10,243 bases of DNA from an uncultured Synergistaceae bacterium (GCA_902489135.1 CABTYW010000061.1:1-10243), one strand, 5' to 3'; positions 1 to 7,569 are shown, numbered from the stretch's first letter. Notes: generated by a model not told the origin, from the letters alone. Program-made: numbers and translations.

Positions 1-417
<417 letters not shown>

Positions 418-440
418 AAATTTTTTGAGAGAAAACGAAT

Positions 441-471
441 GCGGCGGCCCGAAAGTTTTTTCGGCCGCCGC
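441..471 (+). terminator. GC-rich inverted repeat after metK, possible terminator
   Basis: GCGGCGGCC (441-449) pairs perfectly with GGCCGCCGC (463-471), and GAA/TTC adds three pairs across a one-base bulge, leaving a small T-rich loop. The stem is very stable and lies 23 bases downstream of the metK stop. There is no T-run after the stem on the + strand, so this is not a textbook intrinsic terminator. It may act as a weak terminator or as a 3' end stabiliser. Confidence 0.45.
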
Positions 472-501
472 TTGTGCCGTCGGAAGATCTCGGGGCAAAA
501 A

Positions 502-530
502 TGTATTTTTGACGCGGAAACTGGTATAAT
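502..530 (+). promoter_or_regulatory. Extended -10 promoter for the small membrane protein gene
   Basis: A perfect -10 hexamer TATAAT (525-530) is preceded by TGG (522-524), giving the TGn extended -10 motif. The -35 position at 17 bp spacing (502-507, TGTATT) is poor, which is common for extended -10 promoters. A TTGACG at 509-514 is only 10 bp from the -10 and is too close to be used. Transcription would begin near 537, about 44 bases before the ATG at 581, and the leader would include a run of nine T (551-559). Confidence 0.65.
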
Positions 531-565
531 CTAAAAATACCCGGCATCAGTTTTTTTTTGAGAGC

Positions 566-572
566 GAGGTGA
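566..572 (+). promoter_or_regulatory. Shine-Dalgarno site that fixes the start at 581
   Basis: GAGGTGA (566-572) is complementary to seven bases of the 16S rRNA 3' end and lies 8 bases before the ATG at 581. The GTG inside this motif (569-571) would extend the protein by four residues but has no properly spaced ribosome site of its own, so the ATG is preferred. Confidence 0.7.
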
Positions 573-580
573 ACTTCCCG

Positions 581-982
581 ATGGTAAAACGGTTGTTTGA
601 AACTCTGGCGCTCATTCTTCTGGCTATATTCGGGCTGAAAAAGCTCAACGGCAAGAAGGTCAATCCTCCGGCGCTGCGAGTTCTTCTGGCAATTTTGTCG
701 TTGATGGCCTACGGCCTTCATTCGACCTTGATTCTCCTGTTTGCAGGCACGTGGCTGCTGTTTCTGCTGGCGGGAGATGTGGCTTCAAGGTTCGGCGTGG
801 ATCTCAGTCTTTTCGTTCCCGCTCCCGTTGAAGGCTCAGGGCGCGAGGAGGCCGCGAATTCCCGAGAACTCTTTGTGGGCGGCGGGGAAGGCGTTTCTTT
901 CTTTTCGTCGATAAAAATGGGCGTCAGACGCTGTAAATCCTTTGTGACGGGACTTTTTTCCGGTTTCGAGGGTAAAAAATAA
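581..982 (+). CDS. Small membrane protein of unknown function
   Basis: I do not recognise this 133-residue protein. The start is the ATG with a strong, well-spaced Shine-Dalgarno. The N-terminal half is hydrophobic: a short segment at about residues 4-15 (FETLALILLAIFG), then two likely membrane spans at about 31-47 and 49-66 (LRVLLAILSLMAYGLH and TLILLFAGTWLLFLLAG). The C-terminal half is polar and glycine/serine-rich, with several basic residues near the end (KMGVRRCKS, EGKK), and probably sits in the cytoplasm. No catalytic motif is visible. The gene is transcribed alone: an extended -10 promoter precedes it and a hairpin with seven T (1069-1092) follows. The upstream promoter and ribosome site, good codon use and absence of a better frame support it as a real gene; the function is unknown. 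Confidence 0.7.
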   Translation: MVKRLFETLALILLAIFGLKKLNGKKVNPPALRVLLAILSLMAYGLHSTLILLFAGTWLLFLLAGDVASRFGVDLSLFVPAPVEGSGREEAANSRELFVGGGEGVSFFSSIKMGVRRCKSFVTGLFSGFEGKK

Positions 983-1068
983 AGAGATGTTGCGTTTGGA
1001 GTATTGACTGAGGCGGAATATTTTGAGGCCCGCCTCTCAAGGTGCGTTGCCGCACTGTCCGACGCGAC

Positions 1069-1092
1069 GCGGCCCGTGTTGCCGCTTTTTTT
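1069..1092 (+). terminator. Intrinsic terminator after the membrane protein gene
   Basis: GCGGC (1069-1073) pairs with GCCGC (1081-1085) across a 7-base loop, and seven consecutive T follow (1086-1092). The stem is short but all G/C. It lies 87 bases past the stop at 982 on the same strand. A second stem (1010-1016 with 1030-1036, GAGGCGG/CCGCCTC) lies between the stop and this terminator and may add to 3' end structure. Confidence 0.65.
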
Positions 1093-1264
1093 AGAAATTC
1101 TGAAAAATCAAGGGGGCCGTGAAAGGCCGGCCGCAGAAAAAATTCCGTGATCCCAAATGGGAAAAGCCGTGCCGATTTTTCAATACCGGCCTTTGTGCAT
1201 TCATTGAACGCCGCGAAAATTCCCGAGGTCTGTCGTCCGAGACAGATCTCCGGGGATTTTTTTT
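1093..1264 (+). other. Gene-free interval between two same-strand terminators; possible small RNA or leader
   Basis: No convincing coding region lies between the terminator ending at 1092 and the one ending at 1264. The stretch holds several small foldable elements: GGCC-GTGAAA-GGCC near 1113-1128, TCCC-AAAT-GGGA at about 1149-1161, and GCCG...CGGC around 1173-1192. A second + strand terminator with no gene in front of it suggests that something is transcribed here, either an untranslated small RNA or an attenuated leader for nrdJ. I could not find a clear promoter inside the interval and could not match it to a known riboswitch. This is inference from layout, not recognition. Confidence 0.3.
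1217..1264 (+). terminator. Strong intrinsic terminator upstream of nrdJ
   Basis: CCCGAGGTCTGTC (1222-1234) pairs with GACAGATCTCCGGG (1241-1254) across a 6-base loop, with one bulged G and one G-U pair. An eight-T run follows (1257-1264), and AAAATTCCC on the left is partly complementary to GGGGATTTT on the right. It reads on the + strand and lies 145 bases before the nrdJ start, with the likely nrdJ promoter downstream of it. It either ends a short upstream transcript or acts as an attenuator. Confidence 0.75.
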
Positions 1265-1317
1265 GTATATCTAGCGTTGTTGGAAAAAATTATATACTAG
1301 GAATAGCGTTTTTTCCC

Positions 1318-1346
1318 TTTACGTGCCGTCGGAGATGCGATACAAT
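1318..1346 (+). promoter_or_regulatory. Likely sigma-70-type promoter of nrdJ
   Basis: TTTACG (1318-1323) and TACAAT (1341-1346) are separated by 17 bp; they match the -35 and -10 consensus at four and five of six positions. Transcription would start near 1353, leaving a leader of about 55 bases to the ATG at 1409. An AT-rich stretch just upstream (1266-1300) carries two related words, TATATCTAG and TATATACTAG, which could bind a regulator; they are too unlike the NrdR consensus to be named. Confidence 0.55.
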
Positions 1347-1408
1347 GAGCGTATCTTCGCGTGAAAACTGTGTGGTAACATTATTTCAGAGAACAGGAGC
1401 CTGCGGAA

Positions 1409-4105
1409 ATGTATAAATTGATGAAGGATCGCTTCAGGAAGAACATAGATCTTGCGCTTCTGGAAAATCCCCTGGTGCCGAGACAGTCGGAAAATGCCCG
1501 GTGGCTTCTCGATCAGCGCTATTTTGCCGAGAGATACGATGCCCAAATGGGCGGGCTGCGCAAGGAGCGCAGTTTTGAAGAATTTGCCCGGCGCGTCTCG
1601 CGCATTGTCTGCACGGCTGAGAGCCTTTACCTCGCCGAAGGCGATATTCAGTGGCTGCGGTGTCTTGAAAAGAACCTGTTCGCCGATCTGGTGGAAGGGC
1701 GCTTTATCTTTAATTCGCCCTGTCTTTTCGCGTCGGGCGCCGGGATGACCCGTGTGCCCGAACTGGCCGAGCTGATTTATCGCTCTCCCGACGAGATGGA
1801 GCTGGCGGATTACCGCAGACTGTACGACAACAAAACTGACAATCAACAGCTTTTCGCGTGCTTTGTCATTGACATTCCCGACAGCATCGAAGGCATCTTC
1901 GATTCGGTGCGCGACGCCGCCATCATCAGCAAGTACGGCGGCGGCGTGGGTGGAAACTTCGGCCACCTGCGCGAGCGCGGTTCCGACATTAAAGGCGGCA
2001 CCGGCGGCAAGGCTTCCGGCCCCGTGTCCTTCATGGAGACGTGGAACACCATGGGCAGCGTGGTGGTGCAGGGCGGACGTCGGCGTGCGGCGCTCATGGG
2101 CATGCTGCCCGACGATCATCCCGACATTGAGCAGTTCATGGATGCCAAGACCGAAGAGGGCAAACTTTCCTATTTCAACATTTCGGTGTGCGTTTCCGAC
2201 GAGCTGGTGGCGTCGGCCCGCGAAAAACGTCCCTTTGCCCTTCATTCCCGCATTGACGGACAGACCCTTCGCACCGTGCCGGGCGACGAGCTCTGGAACA
2301 AACTGTGCAGCAACGCATGGCGCCGCGGCGATCCCGGCGTGTTCTTCATCGACCGCGCCAATGCCGACAACCTGCTGAAGCTTTCGGGCGACTTCGACAT
2401 CGAGTCCACCAACCCTTGCGGCGAGCAGCCCCTTCCCACCTATACGAGCTGCAATCTGGGGTCCATCAATCTGACGAAATTCGTGGCCCTCGACGAGACG
2501 GGACGCAAAAGCTTCGACATGAAGGCCTTTATGGATCAGGTCTATCGGTCCATTTATTATCTTGACCTGGTCATTGACGCCACCAGTTATCCCCTGAAGC
2601 GCATCGGCGACCGCACTAAGCGCATTCGTCCCGTGGGGCTGGGCCTCATGGGGCTGGCCGACGCGGCCATGATGATGGGCGACGTCTACGGTTCGGAGTC
2701 TTTCCGCCGTTTCTGCGGAGAACTGGGCGCCCACATGGCCTGTTCGGCTTTGATGGCGACGGTGGATTCGGTGGATCAGATGAAAAAAGATCCCTTCCCC
2801 GAAAGTTTTGCCGTGGCCCGTCTCTTTAGCAAAGAGCATCAGCTCCACGGCGGCGAGATCTTCGCGCGTCAGTGGATTGAAGAGATGACGTCGGACGATT
2901 ACGGCGAGTTTATGGAACAGATGCGCCGCCGCGGCCAGGTGCCCTATACGCTTCTCAACACCCTTGAGGCGCTGCCGGGTGTGCTGGGGGGCGAAAATCT
3001 GCCCGAGCTGAGGCGCGTCCTGCTGGCGCTTCTCGACGGCAAGATCCGCAACAGCCGGCGGCTTTCCATTGCGCCGACGGGATCGATTTCCATGATCTTT
3101 GACGCGTCCGCGGGCATTGAGCCCAACTTTGCGTGGCGGTGGAGCCGCAAGGTGATGAAATCCGACGGCGACGGCTGGGAAGTGCGCGAGTATTTCCATC
3201 CTCTGGTCACTCAAAAAGAAATTGACGAGATGAAAGGCGGCGGAAAAATTTCCGATCCGCGGTTCGTGACGGCCTATGATATCACGCCGGAGCAACACGT
3301 GGACGTAACGGGCATTTTTGCCCGGTATGTGGACAGCGGCATCAGCAAGACCGTCAATTTGCCTTCCTCCGCCACCGTCGATGATGTCCGCGAAGTCTAC
3401 GAGAAGTGCTACGATCTGGGCTGCAAGGGAATTACCATCTACCGCGACGGTTCCAGAGACAATCAGCCCATTGAGGTGAAAAAGCAGGAACGCAAGGAAA
3501 AACCCGCCGAAGAGGTCGCGGTGAGCAAAGCCGAAGTTGAGGAGAAGATCAGCGCGGGCAGCGTCGTTGAGCTCACGCCGTCGCTGGAGTGCGCTTTGAA
3601 AATTCACGAGCACGCTCCGTACAGCAGCAAGGTCAAGCAGCGCTCGACGCCCATCGTGTTCGGCAAGACCATTAAAGACCGTACGCCCTGGGGCAGCCTG
3701 TGGGTGACGCTGAACTACGACGGCAACGAACCCTTTGAAGTGTTCGCCACGCTGGGCAAGAGCGGCTCGGAGCTGAAGGCCATGACGGAAGCCATTTCCC
3801 GGGTGATCTCCATCGGTCTTCGCTCCGGTTGCCGGCTTGATGACTTTATCGGCACCCTGCGCGGCATTTCGGGCAAGGAGTACTGGATGTTTGACTGCGA
3901 CGAGGACAAAATGGTCCGTTCCATTCCCGACGCCGTGGCCCTGCTCCTTCAGAAGCTCAGCAGCCGGCGCGGCACGGAGCCCCAGAGAAAACCCGGAGCC
4001 GGTGAGCCTCAAAGCGAGCTCATCTGTCCCGAGTGCGGCTCACCCATGGAAATGGTGGCAGGCTGCGCCTACTGTTTCAGCTGCGGCTATTCGCCCTGCA
4101 AGTAA
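1409..4105 (+). CDS. nrdJ: Adenosylcobalamin-dependent (class II) ribonucleoside-diphosphate reductase
   Basis: This 898-residue enzyme reduces ribonucleotides to deoxyribonucleotides for DNA synthesis using a cobalamin-generated thiyl radical, so it needs neither oxygen nor a partner radical subunit. The start is an ATG with AGGAG 9 bases upstream. Key residues match the class II pattern: NPCGEQ holds the thiyl-radical Cys337 with Asn335 and Glu339; Cys151 (LFACFV) and Cys348 (TSCNLGSIN) form the reducible pair, with the same 11-residue step from radical to redox cysteine as in Thermotoga maritima. KRIRPVGLGLMGLAD and IAPTGSIS are standard core motifs. A charged linker (about 692-722) leads to a TSCPD-type domain (about 745-850, GSLWVTLNYDG...LRSGC). 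The tail is zinc-ribbon-like (C873, C876, C889, C892) and ends in CGYSPCK, whose cysteines pass electrons from thioredoxin to the active site. The stretch before IAPTG (about 470-545) seems longer than in other members I recall. Confidence 0.96.
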   Translation: MYKLMKDRFRKNIDLALLENPLVPRQSENARWLLDQRYFAERYDAQMGGLRKERSFEEFARRVSRIVCTAESLYLAEGDIQWLRCLEKNLFADLVEGRFIFNSPCLFASGAGMTRVPELAELIYRSPDEMELADYRRLYDNKTDNQQLFACFVIDIPDSIEGIFDSVRDAAIISKYGGGVGGNFGHLRERGSDIKGGTGGKASGPVSFMETWNTMGSVVVQGGRRRAALMGMLPDDHPDIEQFMDAKTEEGKLSYFNISVCVSDELVASAREKRPFALHSRIDGQTLRTVPGDELWNKLCSNAWRRGDPGVFFIDRANADNLLKLSGDFDIESTNPCGEQPLPTYTSCNLGSINLTKFVALDETGRKSFDMKAFMDQVYRSIYYLDLVIDATSYPLKRIGDRTKRIRPVGLGLMGLADAAMMMGDVYGSESFRRFCGELGAHMACSALMATVDSVDQMKKDPFPESFAVARLFSKEHQLHGGEIFARQWIEEMTSDDYGEFMEQMRRRGQVPYTLLNTLEALPGVLGGENLPELRRVLLALLDGKIRNSRRLSIAPTGSISMIFDASAGIEPNFAWRWSRKVMKSDGDGWEVREYFHPLVTQKEIDEMKGGGKISDPRFVTAYDITPEQHVDVTGIFARYVDSGISKTVNLPSSATVDDVREVYEKCYDLGCKGITIYRDGSRDNQPIEVKKQERKEKPAEEVAVSKAEVEEKISAGSVVELTPSLECALKIHEHAPYSSKVKQRSTPIVFGKTIKDRTPWGSLWVTLNYDGNEPFEVFATLGKSGSELKAMTEAISRVISIGLRSGCRLDDFIGTLRGISGKEYWMFDCDEDKMVRSIPDAVALLLQKLSSRRGTEPQRKPGAGEPQSELICPECGSPMEMVAGCAYCFSCGYSPCK

Positions 4106-4146
4106 AAGCCGCCAAAACCCTTTTTTGAAAGCGACGGCGTCTCTGT

Positions 4147-4160
4147 GACGGTGCACCGTC
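4147..4160. repeat. Perfect 14-bp palindrome between nrdJ and the S9 peptidase gene
   Basis: GACGGTGCACCGTC reads the same on both strands. It lies 42 bases after the nrdJ stop and about 95 bases before the peptidase start, in a 149-base gap. No T-run follows, so it is not an intrinsic terminator. It could be a binding site for a dimeric regulator or a small stem at the nrdJ mRNA end; a six-T run (4121-4126) lies before it, not after. No clear promoter for the peptidase gene was found in the gap. Confidence 0.4.
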
Positions 4161-4254
4161 CGCGTGGCAGGGCAGAATGATCGTAAAAGAATAAAAACGT
4201 TTTCGCCCCTTTCGCCGTTCCCATACCCATGCCCGAAATGGAGGATTTTATTCG

Positions 4255-6195
4255 ATGGCAGAACTCCGCAGTGTGAAATTCGACGATATGCTCAGCTTCC
4301 ATTTTCTTTCCCGGCCGTCCTTTTCTCCCGACGGTTCCAAAATCGCCTACGTGGACGCCCGCGCCGATCTGGAAAAAGACGGCTATGCCGCAACTTTGCG
4401 GCTGTACACCCTGAGCGACGGTTCGGACCGTCCGCTGACCTTTTCGGGAGAAGAGAGCGTCTACGGCTGGTCGCGCGACGGCGGCGCCCTGATTTTTATG
4501 TCACACCGCGGCGGTGCCGACAAAAAGACGTCACCCCTTTATCGTCTCAAAGTTGACGGCGGCGAAGCCGAGCCTCTGGGGACCGTCGATCGTCAGGTCA
4601 CCGACCTGTGGGAACTGCCCGACGGGCGGCTTCTCCTGAAGGCGATTTTCATTCCCGAAGAACCGAACCCCGAAAAAGCGCAGTACCGGGTTTATACGCA
4701 AATTCCCTTTTGGCAGAACGGCAGCGGATTTACAGGTCAGCGCCGTGCGGCTCTGGCGCTGTGGACGCCCGGCGGAGTTCTCCGCCGTCTCACGCCCCGG
4801 GACATGAACGTGGAAAGCTGCGTGCTCTCTCCCGACGGAAGAAAGGCTCTTCTGACGGCGGTGGCGTATCAATCGGTTCTTCCGCTGACGAACCGTGTCT
4901 ATGAACTCAATCTGGAAACCGAGGAACTGACCTGCCTGAGTGGCCGTCTTGAATGGTCATTCAAGACGGCGGGGTGGAGCGGCGACCGCGTCATCGTTAT
5001 CGCCAGCGACATGAAGCGTCGCGGCATGAACGAGAACCCCACCATTTACGAGCTCAAGGACGGGCGCATGACCTGTCTGGCGCCCGAACTGGACAGCAGT
5101 TTTCATTGCAGCATCGGCAGCGACTGCCGTTACGGCATAACGGGGCAGACGGGCATGGTCGACGAAGAAGGCGTCGTCTATCTTTCGACGGAAGGCACCA
5201 CGTGTTGCGTGCGCAGAAACACGCTCAACGGCGGTGACCGCTGCCTGACGCCCGGGCTTCTTTCGGCGGATTGCTTCGACGTCCGCGGCGGCCGTTTGGC
5301 GGTCATCGGCTTTCAGGGGCTGAAACTTCAGGAGCTCTACTGCGTCGAGGACGGCGATATGAAACAGCTGACGCACCGCAATGAAACCGTCATGGAGGAA
5401 CTGAAGGTGTCCCCGCCCGTCCACTTTACCGTGGACAACGGCGAAGGACTCATGCTCGACAGCTGGTATCTCAAGCCGCAGCCCTACGAGGAAGGCAGGA
5501 AATATCCCGCTATCCTAGACATTCACGGCGGCCCGAAAACGGCCTACGGCGCCGTCTATTTCCATGAAATGCAGTGCTGGGCCTCCCGGGGTTATGCGGT
5601 GATCTTCACCAATCCGCGCGGCGGCGACGGCCGCGGCAGCGAATTTGCCGACATCCGGGGCAAGTACGGCACCGTGGACTATCAGGACATTACAGCTGTG
5701 CTGGATTGGGCGGCGGAAAACCTCGACTTCATCGATGCCGACCGCATGGGCGTCACGGGCGGAAGCTACGGCGGCTACATGACCAACTGGATCATCACCC
5801 ATACCGACCGCTTCAAATGCGCGGTATCGCAGCGCTGCATCAGCAATTGGATTTCCTTTGACGGCGTCAGCGATATCGGTTATACTTTCGGTGTTGACCA
5901 ACAGGGCGGCAGCGGCCCTCTGACGGACATCACCGCGGCGTGGAACGCCTCGCCGCTGAAATATGTCAATGACGTTGGAACCCCCACGCTGTTCATCCAC
6001 TCCGAAGAGGATTATCGCTGTCCCGACGAACAGGCTTTTCAGATCTTTACGGCCCTTCAGGTGCGCGGCATCGAAAGCCGACTGTGCTACTTCCTCGGCG
6101 AAAATCACGAACTCAGCCGTTCCGGCAAGCCCCGCAGCCGTCTGGCGCGGCTTCGCGAAATTACGCAGTGGATGGATCGCTTCCTGAAAAACTGA
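4255..6195 (+). CDS. S9 family peptidase (prolyl oligopeptidase / acylaminoacyl-peptidase type)
   Basis: The 646-residue product is a two-domain serine peptidase that cleaves short peptides, probably in the cytoplasm since no signal peptide is visible. Residues about 1-380 form a beta-propeller: repeats such as RPSFSPDGSKIAYVD, YGWSRDGGALIFMS and SCVLSPDGRKALLTA are PD40/WD40-like blades that restrict access to small peptides. Residues about 390-646 are the alpha/beta-hydrolase domain. The nucleophile is Ser504 in GGSYGGY, the oxyanion region is HGGP (424-427), the acid is Asp586 in SEEDYRCP and the base is His618 in ENHELSRSGKP; all three triad members are present and correctly spaced. The ATG has TGGAGGA about 10 bases upstream. 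Length and layout fit dipeptidyl/acylaminoacyl-peptidases; exact specificity (dipeptidyl, acylaminoacyl or oligopeptidase) cannot be read from sequence. It would suit a peptide-using anaerobe. Confidence 0.93.
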   Translation: MAELRSVKFDDMLSFHFLSRPSFSPDGSKIAYVDARADLEKDGYAATLRLYTLSDGSDRPLTFSGEESVYGWSRDGGALIFMSHRGGADKKTSPLYRLKVDGGEAEPLGTVDRQVTDLWELPDGRLLLKAIFIPEEPNPEKAQYRVYTQIPFWQNGSGFTGQRRAALALWTPGGVLRRLTPRDMNVESCVLSPDGRKALLTAVAYQSVLPLTNRVYELNLETEELTCLSGRLEWSFKTAGWSGDRVIVIASDMKRRGMNENPTIYELKDGRMTCLAPELDSSFHCSIGSDCRYGITGQTGMVDEEGVVYLSTEGTTCCVRRNTLNGGDRCLTPGLLSADCFDVRGGRLAVIGFQGLKLQELYCVEDGDMKQLTHRNETVMEELKVSPPVHFTVDNGEGLMLDSWYLKPQPYEEGRKYPAILDIHGGPKTAYGAVYFHEMQCWASRGYAVIFTNPRGGDGRGSEFADIRGKYGTVDYQDITAVLDWAAENLDFIDADRMGVTGGSYGGYMTNWIITHTDRFKCAVSQRCISNWISFDGVSDIGYTFGVDQQGGSGPLTDITAAWNASPLKYVNDVGTPTLFIHSEEDYRCPDEQAFQIFTALQVRGIESRLCYFLGENHELSRSGKPRSRLARLREITQWMDRFLKN

Positions 6196-6434
6196 TCACG
6201 CCTTGGGGCGTTGCGCGGTTCGTCGGTTCCCCTGTTATCAACGGCGGTTTCTTTTGAACGCGCGGCAAGGTACGTGTTCTGCACGCCGCGCAGGAATGCT
6301 TCCCCTCTTCGAAAGCCCGAAAGTCCGCCGTCTTCTTTTCGGTAAAAAAAGACGACGGAAAAGACAAGAAGGGGCGGCAAAAGATTTTGTCGTTTCCAAG
6401 TTTCAGGGACAAAATATTTAAGGAGGAATGATGA
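6196..6434 (+). other. Intergenic stretch with two inverted repeats
   Basis: The 239 bases between the peptidase and the rhodanese gene contain no supported gene. Two stems are visible. GCGCGGC (6260-6266) pairs with GCCGCGC (6285-6291), with a further CGTG/CACG inside. TCCGCCGTCTT (6324-6334) pairs with AAGACGACGGA (6349-6359) with one mismatch. A small ACGCC/GGCGT stem (6198-6211) sits just after the peptidase stop. None has a T-run on the + strand. A weak TTGTCG...CAAAAT pair (6387-6415) is too close to the ribosome site to be the promoter. Confidence 0.4.
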
Positions 6435-6908
6435 ATGAAGAAATTACTGGTTTTGCTCGTTGTCGTGGCTGTTGCCGCTTTCGGCGCCTATCGTCTGGGC
6501 TATCTTGACGAATATGTGGGCCCCAAGGGCGAAGTGGTGGATCAGGCCTACGTTCGCGACAACGTCGGGAAAACCGGCGTCGTGCTTGTGGATGTGCGTG
6601 GCCGCGCCGTGTATGACGGAAAATCCCCCCGTGAGGGCATCCCCGGAGGCCACATCCCCGGTGCAGTCAATTTCCCCATCGCCGACCTCGAGAAGGACGG
6701 CGCCGAAAAAGCCCTGGCCGATGCCGGCATTACCAAGGACGCCACGTTGATCGTTTACTGCAACACCGGGCATAACAGCACGCTCTTTGTGCGCAAGCTG
6801 GTGCGCAAATTCGGCTATGACCCCAAGAAGATCATGAATTATATGGGCAGCATGACCGATTGGAGCAAAAATCCCGAAAATAAAATCGACACGGCTGTCG
6901 CCAACTAA
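6435..6908 (+). CDS. Rhodanese-domain protein, exported or membrane-anchored
   Basis: The 157-residue product is a single-domain rhodanese-like protein, a fold that carries sulfur on an active-site cysteine as a persulfide. Residues 1-19 (MKKLLVLLVVVAVAAFGAY) are a signal peptide or uncleaved anchor, placing the domain on the outer face of the membrane. The domain has the usual landmarks in order: LVDVRG (Asp53, Arg55), GGHIPGAVNFP (71-81), and the active loop VYCNTGHNST with Cys109. The loop C-N-T-G-H-N-S is the CNTGH type seen in many exported bacterial rhodaneses. The C-terminal part (KIMNYMGSMTDW) matches the usual GGxxxW end of the fold. The ATG at 6435 is chosen over overlapping ATGs at 6428 and 6431 because only it is in frame; AGGAGG lies 8 bases upstream. 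A strong terminator follows directly. The acceptor is unknown; a role in sulfur transfer or thiol redox at the envelope is inferred. Confidence 0.9.
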   Translation: MKKLLVLLVVVAVAAFGAYRLGYLDEYVGPKGEVVDQAYVRDNVGKTGVVLVDVRGRAVYDGKSPREGIPGGHIPGAVNFPIADLEKDGAEKALADAGITKDATLIVYCNTGHNSTLFVRKLVRKFGYDPKKIMNYMGSMTDWSKNPENKIDTAVAN

Positions 6909-6921
6909 AAAGGCCCAATGG

Positions 6922-6964
6922 ATCCCCCTCGAAAATCCCCGCGACTTTCGAGGGGGATTTTTTT
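6922..6964 (+). terminator. Strong intrinsic terminator of the rhodanese gene
   Basis: ATCCCCCTCGAAA (6922-6934) pairs perfectly with TTTCGAGGGGGAT (6946-6958) over 13 bp, and the T-run covers 6958-6964. It begins 13 bases after the stop codon. It separates the rhodanese gene from the related gene at 7183, so the two are probably not one operon, unless read-through occurs. Confidence 0.92.
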
Positions 6965-7119
6965 GAGCCTCCTTTGCCGTTTCGCCAATTGAAGAAGTCG
7001 CGCCGCCCGGTGAAACTGAGCGCGAGCCGTCAAAGCGATACAGAGCTTCCGCCCCTTGGGCGGGAAAAGGGACATCCGTCGCAGGCGTGGGCGAAAAATG
7101 GACGACACGCCGGCGGATC

Positions 7120-7144
7120 CAACGGCCGTTTGCGTTGGCCGTTG
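7120..7144 (+). repeat. Stem-loop just upstream of the 7183 gene
   Basis: CAACGGCC (7120-7127) pairs with GGCCGTTG (7137-7144) across a 9-base loop. A second small stem, CCGCCC/GGGCGG, lies at about 7050-7064. Both fall in the 218-base gap between the terminator at 6964 and the next start. With no T-run they are not terminators; they would lie in the leader of the downstream gene and might affect its translation or mRNA stability. No convincing promoter was found in this gap. Confidence 0.35.
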
Positions 7145-7182
7145 AGAGGGCGAAAGACACGAGAGCAGACAGGTGGTAAATA

Positions 7183-7569
7183 ATGGACAAAAGATATCTC
7201 ATTGTGGCTGTTGCCGCGGCGTTAACCGCAGTGGCGTGGCGTCTTGACCGCGCCGAACTCAGGCAAAGGGCCGAAAACATTGAAACCGTTTCCGTCGATT
7301 ACGTGGCGGCGCGGCAGGGGACGGCGAACTTTTTTCTGCTGAACCTTCAGCCATCATCGACGGTGCGCCGCGGCGAAATCGCCTTTCCCGTGGAGAGGCT
7401 GGAAAGCCGCGCGGCCGCATCGGAACTGGAACGACTGGGCGTGACGCCCGACTCCGAAATTGTCATCAAAGGCGGAAGCGCCGAAGAAAAAATTCGTGCG
7501 GCGGAACGACTGATGAAACTGCTGAACCGGTCGAGAACGGTGATTAAAAAGCTGCGCCCCGCGGAGTGA
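7183..7569 (+). CDS. Membrane-anchored, cysteine-less rhodanese-like protein (probable paralogue)
   Basis: The 128-residue product starts at an ATG with AGGTGG 6 bases upstream. Residues 5-18 are a hydrophobic anchor (YLIVAVAAALTAVAW). The rest lines up by eye with the rhodanese protein encoded at 6435: FFLLNLQP against VVLVDVRG, RRGEIAFPVERL against IPGAVNFPIADL, and ELERLGVTPDSEIVIK against ALADAGITKDATLIVYC. In this alignment the conserved Asp becomes Asn54, Arg becomes Gln56 and the catalytic Cys109 becomes Lys96. The protein contains no cysteine at all, so it cannot carry a persulfide. It is either a non-catalytic partner or a decaying duplicate, though its frame is intact. The last three codons and the stop lie within the first copy of the downstream tandem repeat. 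The homology is inferred from motif order, not from a search. Confidence 0.75.
   Translation: MDKRYLIVAVAAALTAVAWRLDRAELRQRAENIETVSVDYVAARQGTANFFLLNLQPSSTVRRGEIAFPVERLESRAAASELERLGVTPDSEIVIKGGSAEEKIRAAERLMKLLNRSRTVIKKLRPAE

Noticed and set aside
509..530. TTGACG plus TATAAT as a standard promoter pair
   Set aside because: The spacer is only 10 bp; the promoter call rests on the extended -10 motif instead.
1040..1090. Possible cobalamin riboswitch for the B12-dependent reductase (CCGCACTGT resembles part of the core)
   Set aside because: The rest of the core (the GGGAA and GGTGAAAATCC-like parts and the B12 box GCCACTG) is missing, and a terminator and a long gap separate it from nrdJ.
1147..1416. 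An 89-codon + strand frame between the terminator region and nrdJ
   Set aside because: It has no ribosome site, runs through a strong terminator hairpin and over the nrdJ promoter and start, and its composition is not protein-like.
1319..4012. An 897-codon open frame on the minus strand opposite nrdJ
   Set aside because: It mirrors nrdJ almost entirely, its product is rich in His, Gly and Ala with no recognisable motif, and high GC content keeps antisense frames open. nrdJ has all catalytic residues, so the antisense frame is a shadow.
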